From assembly GCA_025352485.1 (NCBI GenBank), contig JANXTJ010000144.1, positions 1 through 21,174 of the forward strand: a stretch of DNA of 21,174 nt, written 5' to 3'. The stretch's first letter is position 1, and each line of letters starts with the position of its first letter. Positions 14,180 through 21,174 of the stretch are shown here, piece by piece. The stretch comes from Salinibacterium sp. Lineage in GTDB: Bacteria > Actinomycetota > Actinomycetes > Actinomycetales > Microbacteriaceae. The position numbers and the translations under genes were made by a program. The notes under the pieces are model-generated. The model saw only the letters and a program-made list of their open reading frames with translations, did no database searches and had not been told where the DNA came from.

Positions 14180-14793
14180 GCGACGACGAAATCGGTCAAT
14201 CAGAGCTGTCCGCAGCATCGTCGGGGCACCCCAAGTCTGCCCCGGACGACCGGGCCACCGAGGGGCCATTGGATGAGGGGGAGGCCAATGCCGTGCGCCC
14301 GTACGTCGACCTCGGGGGCATCAAGGTCTTGCCGCGCACCGACCTGAATCTGAGGCTTGAGGTCGAAGAGGGCAGCAAGCGGGTCGTGGCGGTCGGCCTT
14401 GACTACGCCGGATCAACCCTTCAGGTGCAGCCGTTCGCAGCCCCGCGCGGCAGCGGCCTTTGGCACGAGATTCGTGAACAGATCATCGAGCAGATCCACA
14501 GCCAGGGCGGCACCACCCGCGTGTCAGACGGCCCATTCGGCCCCGAGGTGCTCGCCGAAATTCCGGTGGCGGCAGGGGAGGCCGGTACCACCAGACTCGC
14601 TCGATTCATCGGCGTGGACGGGCCGCGTTGGTTTCTGCGCGGCGTCATCGCCGGTGCGGGCGCGACCGACCCGGAAGCCGCGGCAAAGATCGAGGACCTC
14701 TATCGTTCCATCGTTGTCGTGCGCGGCACTACCCCAATGCCGCCGCGCGACCTCATCCCGCTGCACATGCCGGCGACCGGTACGCCCGAATGA
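14176..14793 (+). CDS. DUF3710 domain-containing protein
   Basis: This 205-residue protein matches DUF3710, an actinobacterial family of unknown function that follows dut in many genomes. The first 40 residues are acidic and low in complexity. The domain proper starts near VRPYVDLGGIKVLPRTDLNLRLEVEE and contains LWHEIREQIIEQI, the EVLAEIPV stretch and the aromatic GPRWFLRGVIAG, ending with EDLYRSIVVVRGTTPMPPRDLIPL. No catalytic motif or membrane helix is visible. The GTG at 14176 overlaps the dut stop (GTGA) and is preceded by AGGAG at 14164-14168, seven bases upstream, so translation initiation here is well supported. Confidence 0.9.
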   Translation: MSDDEIGQSELSAASSGHPKSAPDDRATEGPLDEGEANAVRPYVDLGGIKVLPRTDLNLRLEVEEGSKRVVAVGLDYAGSTLQVQPFAAPRGSGLWHEIREQIIEQIHSQGGTTRVSDGPFGPEVLAEIPVAAGEAGTTRLARFIGVDGPRWFLRGVIAGAGATDPEAAAKIEDLYRSIVVVRGTTPMPPRDLIPLHMPATGTPE

Positions 14794-15503
14794 CTGGGCC
14801 AGACCCCTCGACCGGCCCTCTCGACGACCCCTCCCTCGCGAACACCTTCGCGGCGGCGGCGCGCCGTTCCGGTCTCGGCCGGGTAACGCCGGGTGAGACG
14901 CCGACAACAGCGGCCCTGTTGCGGGCGATGGGCGGCGTGCGCGGGCTTGTCGAATCGATCCTGCCGGGATTCGCCTTCGTTCTGGTCTACACGATCACCG
15001 GCCTGTTGCTGCCGTCCGTTCTTATTCCCATCGCCATCGCGGTAATTTTCGTCGTCGCTCGGGTGGTCGTGAAACAGCCGTACGCCTCGGCGTTGGTCGG
15101 TGTTCTCGGCATCGCCCTCTCGGCCGGAGTGGCGCTGGTTACCGGTAACGCGCGAGACAACTTCCTGCTCGGCTTTCTCGTCAACGGCGCCTTTCTCATT
15201 GCACTGCTGGTCAGCCTCGTGGTGCGCTGGCCGCTGATCGGCGTCATCACCTCGCTCATCACCAGCGAGGGCTCGTCGTGGCGCGCCAACCGCGCCAAGT
15301 TTCGGGTCGCGACGATCGGCACCCTGCTCTGGATCGCGCTCTTCGGCCTACGACTTGCCGTCGAGTTGCCGCTCTATTTCGCCGGCGCCACCCAGGCGTT
15401 GGGGGCACTGAAGCTGGTGCTGGGCGTGCCGTTTTACGCCGGGACGCTCTGGGTTACCTGGTTGCTGGTAAAAACGGTTCATGCGCGGCCTGAGCCAGAC
15501 TGA
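14790..15503 (+). CDS. DUF3159 domain-containing integral membrane protein
   Basis: This 237-residue protein belongs to DUF3159, an actinobacterial membrane protein family of unknown function. After a soluble N terminus of about 45 residues, hydrophobic helices include ILPGFAFVLVYTITGLLL, VLIPIAIAVIFVVARVVV, SALVGVLGIALSAGVALVTG, FLLGFLVNGAFLIALLVSLVV, a segment around IGTLLWIALFGLRLAVELPLY, and a last one near the C terminus. NRAKFRVATIG lies in a cytoplasm-like basic loop. The ATG at 14790 overlaps the preceding stop as ATGA, so it is translationally coupled to DUF3710. In many relatives an OB-fold protein gene sits between these two; none is present here. The 3' end overlaps the next gene by 23 bases. 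Confidence 0.88.
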   Translation: MTGPDPSTGPLDDPSLANTFAAAARRSGLGRVTPGETPTTAALLRAMGGVRGLVESILPGFAFVLVYTITGLLLPSVLIPIAIAVIFVVARVVVKQPYASALVGVLGIALSAGVALVTGNARDNFLLGFLVNGAFLIALLVSLVVRWPLIGVITSLITSEGSSWRANRAKFRVATIGTLLWIALFGLRLAVELPLYFAGATQALGALKLVLGVPFYAGTLWVTWLLVKTVHARPEPD

Positions 15504-17832
15504 GGTCGCCGAGCGCGTCGGGCGGGGCGACAGTAACGCCACGAAGAGGACGACGTCGCGCCCGCTCTGGCACATCATCAGAGACAACGTTTTTACCCTC
15601 TTCAATGCCATCCTCACGGTCTGTTTCATCGCTATCCTCGTGCTCGGCGACCTGCGCGACGGGCTCTTTTACGGCATTGTGGTCGTTAATTCGGCGATTG
15701 GCATCGTGCAGGAATTGCGCGCGAAGCTCGCCCTCGACCGTCTCGCCCTGCTGGCGGCACCGGTGGTCGCCGTGCGTCGAGCCGACCCCGACGGCACCGT
15801 CCATACGGTCATCCTGAACCCTGCCCAGGTGGTGCTGGGCGACATTGTCGTGCTGCGCGCGGGTGACCAGATCGTGGCAGATGCCACGGTTCTCGACGCC
15901 GTCGACCTCACCGTGAATGAATCGCTGCTGACGGGGGAGTCAGAACCAGTGAGCCGGGTGGCGGGCGATGTCGTGCTTTCCGGCGCGCTGGTGGCCAGCG
16001 GCAGCGCACACGTCGAGGTGACGGCGGTCGGCGCCGCGTCATACGCGAATCGGCTGACGGCGCAGATCCGGCGGCACTCGCTGGCACACTCGGAGCTTCG
16101 GTCTGCGACCAACCGCATCCTGATCTTCATCTCGTGGATCCTCGGGCCGATCGTGCTGATCGTGATCGGAAGCACGGTTATCGCCCACGGCGCCGATTTG
16201 GCTCAGCAGTGGCGCCCCGCCGTTCTCGGAATTGTGGCGAGCGTCGTTTCGATGATTCCGGAGGGGTTGGTGCTGCTGATTAGCCTCGCCTTCGGGGTGG
16301 CCGCGATCCGGCTCGCCCAACAGCGGGTGCTCATTCAAGAGCTCGGGGCCGTCGAAACCCTCGCGCGCGTTGACGTGCTGTGTCTCGACAAGACCGGAAC
16401 CCTCACCAGCGGCGACGTGTCGTTTCTGCGGGTCGAGGTGGTCACCGAGAATCCCGCTAGGGCCGCGGCCCTAGCCCACTTCGGCAGGGATGACGCGGCA
16501 AACGCCACGGCCGGCGCCCTCGCTGAAGCCTTTCCGCTGGTCGGCGGCGAGGTGCTGTCTCGCGTGCCGTTCGCGAGCTCCCGGGCCTGTAGCGCGCTGG
16601 AGCTTGAGCTCGACGGCGTGCGCAGCGCATGGCTGCTGGGTGCGCCTGAGCGGCTTTTGGCGGGGCATCCCGAGCTGGCGGGGCAGGCGGCGCGCTTCGC
16701 CGCCGAAGGGCATCGCACCCTGGCGTTGACCCGTGTTAAGGGCGACCTGCCGGCACCGGTGGATCTCGAACCGGACCGGCTCGACCTCGATCCCGTCGCC
16801 ATTCTGCTGTTCGGCGAACAGGTGCGCCCCGATGCGGCAGCAACCCTGGCCTTTTTCGCGGAGCAGGGCGTGCGCTGCGTCATCATCTCGGGGGATAACC
16901 CGGCCACCGTCGCGGCGCTGGCCACGGGGCTCGGGGTCGGAACGACGTCCATCGATGCCCGCGGTCTTCGCGATGACGCGGAAATCCGAGCGGCGTTGGT
17001 CGACAACAACATTTTCGGCCGAGTGAGCCCCGACCAAAAGCGCGCGATCGTGCGGCTGTTGCAGGAGGAAGGTCACGTCGTCGGAATGACCGGTGACGGC
17101 GTCAACGACGCGATGGCGATCAAGGATGCGGACCTCGGCATCGCGATGGGGTCTGGCACGAGCGCATCCAGGGCGGTGGCGCGCCTGGTGCTCCTCGATA
17201 ACGAGTTCGGTCGACTGCCGGCCGTGCTGGGCTATGGCAGGCGCGTCATTGCCAACGTGGAACGGGTGGCGAATCTGTTTCTCGCCAAGACCGTTTACGG
17301 AATAATCTTCGCGGTGCTCTTCGCGTTGTTGCTGTGGCGATTCCCGTTCCTGCCGCGCCAGCTCACGCTCGTCTCCACGTTGACCATCGGCATCCCTGCC
17401 TTCCTGCTTGCGCTCGCGCCGAACCGGCGGATCTACCATCCGGGCATCTTGGGTCGGCTGGTGCGCTACGCGGTGCCCACCGGGATTGTTGCGGCGTTGA
17501 CCACGTTCATCAGCCACGCGATTGTGCGCGGCATCGTGCCGCTCGACGAGGCGCGGTCGATCACGACGGTGACCCTGTGGATTGTCGCCTTCTGGATTCT
17601 GTGCGTGCTGTCGCGCCCGCTGGATCGCTGGCGCGCGTTGTTGCTGGCGTCGATGATCACGCTCTTCGTGCTCGCCACGACTCTCGCCGTGGGTCGGGAT
17701 TTTTTTGCCATGCACCTGATGATGGGTGCGCCGCTGGCCGTGGGAATTCTTGCCGGCTGTGTGGGGGCCGTAGCAATCGAGGCGGTCTACCGGATGGCGC
17801 GCGTGCGCGGACTGATTTACGATCGCGAGTAG
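15481..17832 (+). CDS. ctpE: CtpE-like P-type cation-transporting ATPase (probably Ca2+)
   Basis: This 783-residue P-type ATPase most resembles CtpE, described in mycobacteria as a calcium importer. The N terminus GLSQTEVAERVGRGDSNAT is the characteristic cation-ATPase start. The actuator motif TGES is at 151-154, the ion-binding helix motif PEGL at 260-263, the phosphorylated Asp303 in DKTGTLTSG, and the hinge motif TGDGVNDAMAIKDADLGIAMG from 537. Membrane helices form two N-terminal pairs and about six C-terminal segments. There are no heavy-metal CPC motifs or N-terminal metal-binding domains, which argues against copper or cadmium transport; magnesium transport remains possible. The ATG at 15481 keeps the conserved N terminus and overlaps DUF3159 by 23 bases, so the gene is probably in the dut operon. 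Ion specificity is inference. Confidence 0.88.
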   Translation: MRGLSQTEVAERVGRGDSNATKRTTSRPLWHIIRDNVFTLFNAILTVCFIAILVLGDLRDGLFYGIVVVNSAIGIVQELRAKLALDRLALLAAPVVAVRRADPDGTVHTVILNPAQVVLGDIVVLRAGDQIVADATVLDAVDLTVNESLLTGESEPVSRVAGDVVLSGALVASGSAHVEVTAVGAASYANRLTAQIRRHSLAHSELRSATNRILIFISWILGPIVLIVIGSTVIAHGADLAQQWRPAVLGIVASVVSMIPEGLVLLISLAFGVAAIRLAQQRVLIQELGAVETLARVDVLCLDKTGTLTSGDVSFLRVEVVTENPARAAALAHFGRDDAANATAGALAEAFPLVGGEVLSRVPFASSRACSALELELDGVRSAWLLGAPERLLAGHPELAGQAARFAAEGHRTLALTRVKGDLPAPVDLEPDRLDLDPVAILLFGEQVRPDAAATLAFFAEQGVRCVIISGDNPATVAALATGLGVGTTSIDARGLRDDAEIRAALVDNNIFGRVSPDQKRAIVRLLQEEGHVVGMTGDGVNDAMAIKDADLGIAMGSGTSASRAVARLVLLDNEFGRLPAVLGYGRRVIANVERVANLFLAKTVYGIIFAVLFALLLWRFPFLPRQLTLVSTLTIGIPAFLLALAPNRRIYHPGILGRLVRYAVPTGIVAALTTFISHAIVRGIVPLDEARSITTVTLWIVAFWILCVLSRPLDRWRALLLASMITLFVLATTLAVGRDFFAMHLMMGAPLAVGILAGCVGAVAIEAVYRMARVRGLIYDRE

Positions 17833-17839
17833 TAAAGTG

Positions 17840-17853
17840 TCTTGATATCAAGA
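17840..17853. promoter_or_regulatory. Perfect 14-bp palindrome upstream of acnA, candidate operator
   Basis: TCTTGATATCAAGA is a perfect inverted repeat. The outer bases continue the symmetry with one mismatched pair (17839/17854), then match at 17837-17838 and 17855-17856. It begins 8 bases after the ctpE-like stop and lies about 45 bases upstream of the candidate acnA -10. Such palindromes are typical of dimeric winged-helix (MarR-type) regulators; the regulator is not identified. A T-rich run follows, so a weak terminator for the upstream operon is an alternative. Confidence 0.5.
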
Positions 17854-17897
17854 TACTTTTGGATGCGGCATCCCGGGGCGACCGGTTGCGCGCGGTC

Positions 17898-17910
17898 TTA
17901 GGCTTACCTT
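17898..17910 (+). promoter_or_regulatory. acnA -10 element overlapping a DtxR/IdeR-like half site
   Basis: TAGGCT at 17899-17904 fits the TAnnnT -10 consensus, giving a leader of roughly 60 bases before acnA. The surrounding TTAGGCTTACCTT matches the right half of the iron-box consensus of DtxR/IdeR (TWAGGTWAGSCTWACCTWA), while the left half is poorly conserved. Iron control of aconitase would make sense, but the site is only a partial match. Confidence 0.4.
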
Positions 17911-17970
17911 GCTGGCAGCGCAAATCACTGGCGGCGAGGATGAACTCGAGCGGTCAGCAAGGGAGACAAC

Positions 17971-20805
17971 ATGTCAGCAGTCAATAGCTTCGGTTCGAAG
18001 GATGTTCTCAACGTCGGATCCACCGACTACGAGGTCTTCCGCATCGACACGGTGGCGGGCCACGAGAACCTACCCTTCAGCCTCAAGGTGCTGCTGGAAA
18101 ACCTGTTGCGCACCGAAGACGGGGCCAACGTCACCCGATCGCAGATCGAGGCTCTCGGCTCCTGGGTGCCCTCGGCCGAACCGGATACCGAGATCCAATT
18201 CACCCCTGCCCGCGTCGTCATGCAGGATTTCACCGGAGTTCCTTGCATCGTCGACCTCGCCACGATGCGCGAGGCGATGACCGCTCTCGGCGGCGACGCA
18301 AAGAAGATCAACCCGCTCGCCCCGGCCGAGCTGGTGATCGACCACTCGGTCATTGCCGACCTGTTCGGCAGCGAGAACGCCCTCGAGCGCAACGTCGAGA
18401 TCGAATACGAACGCAATGGTGAGCGCTACCAGTTCTTGCGCTGGGGGCAGACGGCCTTCGATGACTTCAAAGTTGTCCCGCCGGGCACCGGCATCGTGCA
18501 CCAGGTCAACATCGAGTACCTGGCTAGGGTCACCTTCACCCGCACCGTCGACGGCGTCTTGCGCGCCTATCCGGACACCTGCGTCGGAACCGATTCGCAC
18601 ACCACCATGGTCAATGGCCTTGGCGTGCTCGGTTGGGGCGTCGGCGGTATCGAGGCCGAAGCGGCGATGCTCGGCCAGCCGGTCTCGATGTTGATCCCCA
18701 AGGTCGTCGGGTTCAAGCTGGCCGGGGCTATCCCGACCGGCGTGACGGCCACCGATGTCGTGCTGACGATCACCCAGATGCTGCGCAAGCACGGCGTCGT
18801 CGGCAAATTCGTGGAGTTCTACGGCGCCGGCGTCGCGGCGGTGCCACTGGCCAACCGCGCCACCATCGGCAACATGAGCCCCGAATTCGGCTCGACTGCT
18901 GCGATGTTCCCGATCGACGACGTCACCCTCGACTACCTGCGACTGACGGGCAGAAGTGACGAGCAGGTGGCCCTCGTTGAGGCTTACTCTAAGCTGCAGA
19001 AGCTCTGGCACGACCCGGATGCCGAGCCCGTGTTCAGCGAATATCTCGAGCTCGACCTCGCCACTGTTGTGCCCTCGATCGCCGGGCCGAAGCGTCCACA
19101 GGACCGCGTCGAACTCTCCAACGCGAAGGCCCAATTCGAGCTCGACCTCAACGACTACGCCAGCCAAGACCTGTCCAGGATCGACGCGGCCGTCGAGGGC
19201 ACCTTCCCGGCATCCGACCCTGTCGGTTTCACCGCGCAGGATGAGGATCGCGCCCACGAGCTGTCGCACAGCCACGTCAGCCACGCGCCGGCCAGCGTTT
19301 CCAAGCCCGTGCAGGTGACCCTTCAGGACGGCACGTCCTACACGCTCGACCATGGTGCCGTCGCCGTCGCCGCCATCACCTCGTGCACGAACACCTCCAA
19401 CCCGAGCGTCATGCTTGCGGCAGGGCTGTTGGCCCGCAATGCCGTGCGGAAGGGCCTCACGTCGAAGCCGTGGGTCAAAACCACGCTGGCTCCCGGCTCA
19501 AAGGTGGTCACCGATTACTACGCGAAGGCCGGCCTCACCGCCGACCTCGAGGCCCTCGGCTTCTACACGGTGGGCTATGGCTGCACGGTGTGTATCGGTA
19601 ACACTGGCCCGCTCATCGACGAGGTCACCGCCGCCATCAACGCCAACGACCTCGCGGTCACGGCCGTGCTGTCCGGTAACCGAAACTTCGAGGGTCGCAT
19701 CAGCCCTGACGTGAAGATGAACTACCTGGCGAGCCCGCCGCTGGTCATCGCTTATGCCCTCGCCGGCTCGATGAACTTCGACTTCGAGAAAGACTCGCTG
19801 GGCACCGGCAGCGACGGCCAGGAGGTCTACCTGAAGGACATCTGGCCCGACTCTGCCGAGGTGCAGCGCACCATCGAGACCTCGATCGATACCGCGATGT
19901 TTATCAAGGAGTACGGCGAGGTGTTCGACGGCGACGAGCGCTGGCGTTCGCTGCCCACCCCCGACAGCGAGGTATTCGAATGGGATGCGACATCCACGTA
20001 CGTCCGCAAGCCCCCGTACTTCGACGGCATGACCATTGAGACGTCTCCCGTGGTCGATATTGCCGGCGCGCGCGTGCTCGCCAAACTCGGCGACTCGGTC
20101 ACGACCGACCACATCAGCCCCGCCGGGTCGATCAAGGCGGAGAGCCCCGCCGGTCAGTACCTCCAGGAGCACGGCGTCGACCGCCTGAACTTCAACTCGT
20201 ATGGCTCGCGCCGCGGCAACCACGAGGTGATGATCCGCGGCACCTTCGCGAACATCCGGTTGCGCAACCAGCTTCTCGCCGGTTTCAACGACGGAAATGG
20301 CGTCGAGGGCGGATTCACCCGCGACTTCAGCCAGCCGGATGCCCCGCAGGCCTACATCTACGACGCGTCGCAGAACTACCAGGCCGTTGGCACCCCGCTG
20401 GTGATCTTCGCCGGCAAGGAATACGGTTCGGGATCCAGCCGTGACTGGGCGGCAAAAGGCACCTCACTGCTGGGCGTCACGGCCGTCATCGCCGAGACGT
20501 TCGAGCGCATCCATCGCTCGAACCTGATCGGAATGGGTGTGATCCCGCTGCAGTTCCCGGTCGGGATGACCGCAGGCAGCCTGGGCCTTGATGGCACCGA
20601 GGTTGTCTCTATCTCCGGCATCACGGAGCTCAACAACGGCAACACGCCCAAGACGGTCCACGTCACTGCCACCCCGAGCGCGCATTCGGCTGCCGGAAAA
20701 GCGACCGTGGAATTCGACGCCGTCGTGCGCATCGACACGCCCGGCGAAGCCGACTACTACCGCAACGGTGGAATCCTGCAGTACGTGCTGCGCTCGCTGG
20801 TCTAG
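17971..20805 (+). CDS. acnA: Aconitate hydratase (aconitase A / IRP1 type)
   Basis: This 944-residue TCA-cycle enzyme interconverts citrate and isocitrate through cis-aconitate. The [4Fe-4S] cluster ligands are visible as Cys472 in TSCTNTSNPS and Cys538 and Cys541 in YGCTVCIGNTGPL, with the same 66- and 3-residue spacing as in E. coli AcnA. Other landmarks are TCVGTDSHTTMVNGLGVLGWGVGGIEAEAAMLGQP, ending near residue 235, DSVTTDHISPAGSI before the swivel domain, and GKEYGSGSSRDWAAKG (about 815-830) in it. Actinobacterial AcnA proteins are usually longer than the E. coli enzyme because of an insertion near residues 375-435, seen here as a charged and His-rich stretch. The ATG at 17971 has AGGGAG five bases upstream. 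A strong hairpin follows the stop. Confidence 0.97.
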   Translation: MSAVNSFGSKDVLNVGSTDYEVFRIDTVAGHENLPFSLKVLLENLLRTEDGANVTRSQIEALGSWVPSAEPDTEIQFTPARVVMQDFTGVPCIVDLATMREAMTALGGDAKKINPLAPAELVIDHSVIADLFGSENALERNVEIEYERNGERYQFLRWGQTAFDDFKVVPPGTGIVHQVNIEYLARVTFTRTVDGVLRAYPDTCVGTDSHTTMVNGLGVLGWGVGGIEAEAAMLGQPVSMLIPKVVGFKLAGAIPTGVTATDVVLTITQMLRKHGVVGKFVEFYGAGVAAVPLANRATIGNMSPEFGSTAAMFPIDDVTLDYLRLTGRSDEQVALVEAYSKLQKLWHDPDAEPVFSEYLELDLATVVPSIAGPKRPQDRVELSNAKAQFELDLNDYASQDLSRIDAAVEGTFPASDPVGFTAQDEDRAHELSHSHVSHAPASVSKPVQVTLQDGTSYTLDHGAVAVAAITSCTNTSNPSVMLAAGLLARNAVRKGLTSKPWVKTTLAPGSKVVTDYYAKAGLTADLEALGFYTVGYGCTVCIGNTGPLIDEVTAAINANDLAVTAVLSGNRNFEGRISPDVKMNYLASPPLVIAYALAGSMNFDFEKDSLGTGSDGQEVYLKDIWPDSAEVQRTIETSIDTAMFIKEYGEVFDGDERWRSLPTPDSEVFEWDATSTYVRKPPYFDGMTIETSPVVDIAGARVLAKLGDSVTTDHISPAGSIKAESPAGQYLQEHGVDRLNFNSYGSRRGNHEVMIRGTFANIRLRNQLLAGFNDGNGVEGGFTRDFSQPDAPQAYIYDASQNYQAVGTPLVIFAGKEYGSGSSRDWAAKGTSLLGVTAVIAETFERIHRSNLIGMGVIPLQFPVGMTAGSLGLDGTEVVSISGITELNNGNTPKTVHVTATPSAHSAAGKATVEFDAVVRIDTPGEADYYRNGGILQYVLRSLV

Positions 20806-20813
20806 CGGTACCG

Positions 20814-20847
20814 GGTGCGGGGACGGCTTCGCCGCCTGCCCCGCACC
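20814..20847 (+). terminator. Hairpin terminator downstream of acnA
   Basis: Arms GGTGCGGGG (20814-20822) and CCCCGCACC (20839-20847) form a perfect 9-bp GC-rich stem. It is capped by a further CGGC/GCCG pairing around a TTC loop (20824-20834). It starts nine bases after the acnA stop codon. There is no T-tract, which is common for actinobacterial terminators. Confidence 0.7.
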
Positions 20848-20878
20848 GCGCATCCCGGCGGCCGCGCCCTCCAGACCG

Positions 20879-20954
20879 AAAACGCAGGAAATTGTTCACC
20901 AGTGACGCATTGCGTGCCCTTGAACGCGCATTCGGCGACAATCTCCTGCGTTTT
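20879..20954. repeat. Long inverted repeat (17-bp arms) between acnA and dxs
   Basis: The left arm AAAACGCAGGAAATTGT (20879-20895) and right arm ACAATCTCCTGCGTTTT (20938-20954) are reverse complements with one mismatch. The 42-base loop holds smaller symmetries, such as ACGCA-T-TGCGT. Each arm is also followed inward by a similar short extension (TTCACC and, on the other strand, TCGCC), so the element looks like two head-to-head copies of one unit of about 22 bp. It may be a small interspersed palindromic element or a structured RNA. No open reading frame of note lies in it. Confidence 0.6.
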
Positions 20955-21009
20955 GGTGACCACGAAACGGCCCGGGCGCAACCACCCCGGTGATCCCGTC
21001 TGGGCGCAT

Positions 21010-21015
21010 TAGAGT
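21010..21015 (+). promoter_or_regulatory. Candidate -10 element for leaderless dxs transcript
   Basis: TAGAGT fits TAnnnT and ends six bases before the dxs ATG at 21022, the same geometry as upstream of the esterase gene. No Shine-Dalgarno sequence is visible. A -35 element was not found. Confidence 0.45.
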
Positions 21016-21021
21016 CGAATC

Positions 21022-21174
21022 ATGACGTTGCTAGAGGGCATTCACGGCCCGCGGGATCTCGACAGCCTCTCCCCGGAGCAGCTGGTCGAACTCGCCGCAG
21101 AGGTTCGCGAATTTCTGGTGCGCGAAGTCTCCAAGACCGGGGGACACCTCGGGCCAAATCTTGGGGTCGTCGAG
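21022..21174 (+). CDS. dxs: 1-deoxy-D-xylulose-5-phosphate synthase, 5' end only
   Basis: The first 51 residues of DXS are present, running off the window. DXS condenses pyruvate and glyceraldehyde 3-phosphate in the thiamine-diphosphate-dependent first step of the MEP isoprenoid pathway. The segment MTLLEGIHGPRDL, then LSPEQLVELAAEVREFLV, then SKTGGHLGPNLGVVE, matches the N terminus of bacterial DXS, including the GGHLGPNLGVVE motif whose histidine is near the cofactor site. The ATG at 21022 is the family start. A dxs gene downstream of acnA is common in Actinobacteria, which supports the call. Confidence 0.94.
   Translation, partial: MTLLEGIHGPRDLDSLSPEQLVELAAEVREFLVREVSKTGGHLGPNLGVVE

Noticed and set aside
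16471..17715. 414-codon antisense open frame within the ATPase gene.
   Set aside because: The ATPase frame carries all the P-type motifs; the antisense product is low in complexity and rich in Arg, His and Gln.
18070..19353. 427-codon antisense open frame within acnA.
   Set aside because: It lies wholly inside a strongly conserved gene and shows no family motif.
1..21174. tRNA, rRNA, CRISPR array, insertion sequence or prophage.
   Set aside because: No cloverleaf, regular spaced repeats, transposase or integrase motifs were seen; all genes are chromosomal core types.

Overview
The window is high-GC DNA from an actinobacterium, most likely a member of the Microbacteriaceae (Micrococcales). 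The gene set and order are those of the actinobacterial chromosomal core: principal sigma factor, MurT/GatD-type pair, DUF7455 zinc protein, topoisomerase IV, SepH, DUF4193, DUF3093, dUTPase, DUF3710, DUF3159, aconitase, DXS. No mobile element, CRISPR array, rRNA or tRNA was seen. The family assignment is inference from gene content and order; no database search was made.

Layout. 1-2246 (+): 3' end of the principal sigma factor gene, then a murT-like Mur ligase gene and a gatD-like amidotransferase gene, nearly abutting. 2248-2478 (-): a small DUF7455 protein convergent with gatD. 2705-4816 (+): parE, followed by a multi-pass membrane protein that overlaps the parE stop codon and a type-B carboxylesterase. 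7969-10437 (-): parC, convergent with the esterase and divergent from an alkaline-phosphatase-superfamily enzyme (10450-11586, +). 11675-12688 (-): sepH (cell division), divergent from a DUF4193 gene (12921-13214, +), which overlaps the stop codon of a DUF3093 gene (13211-13684, -). 13703-17832 (+): an apparent operon dut, DUF3710, DUF3159, CtpE-like P-type ATPase, with overlapping start and stop codons. 17971-20805 (+): aconitase with its own regulatory region and a strong 3' hairpin. 20879-20954: a long inverted repeat. 21022-21174: 5' end of dxs. No gene-free stretch exceeds 300 bases.

The most interesting system is the MurT/GatD pair. The GatD-like protein keeps the class I amidotransferase fold motifs and the catalytic histidine, but the nucleophilic cysteine is a glycine. 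Its MurT partner lacks the four-cysteine zinc ribbon and has altered conserved motifs. MurT/GatD normally amidates the alpha-carboxyl of D-Glu in lipid II. Many Microbacteriaceae build group B peptidoglycan, in which that same carboxyl carries the interpeptide bridge. The pair may therefore have lost glutaminase activity and been repurposed, for example to add the bridge amino acid.

A second theme is transcription. Several genes (esterase, phosphatase, dut, dxs) have a TAnnnT -10 element ending 6-7 bases before the start codon and no Shine-Dalgarno sequence, which fits leaderless mRNAs. At parC/phosphatase two such promoters appear interlocked over 19 bp.
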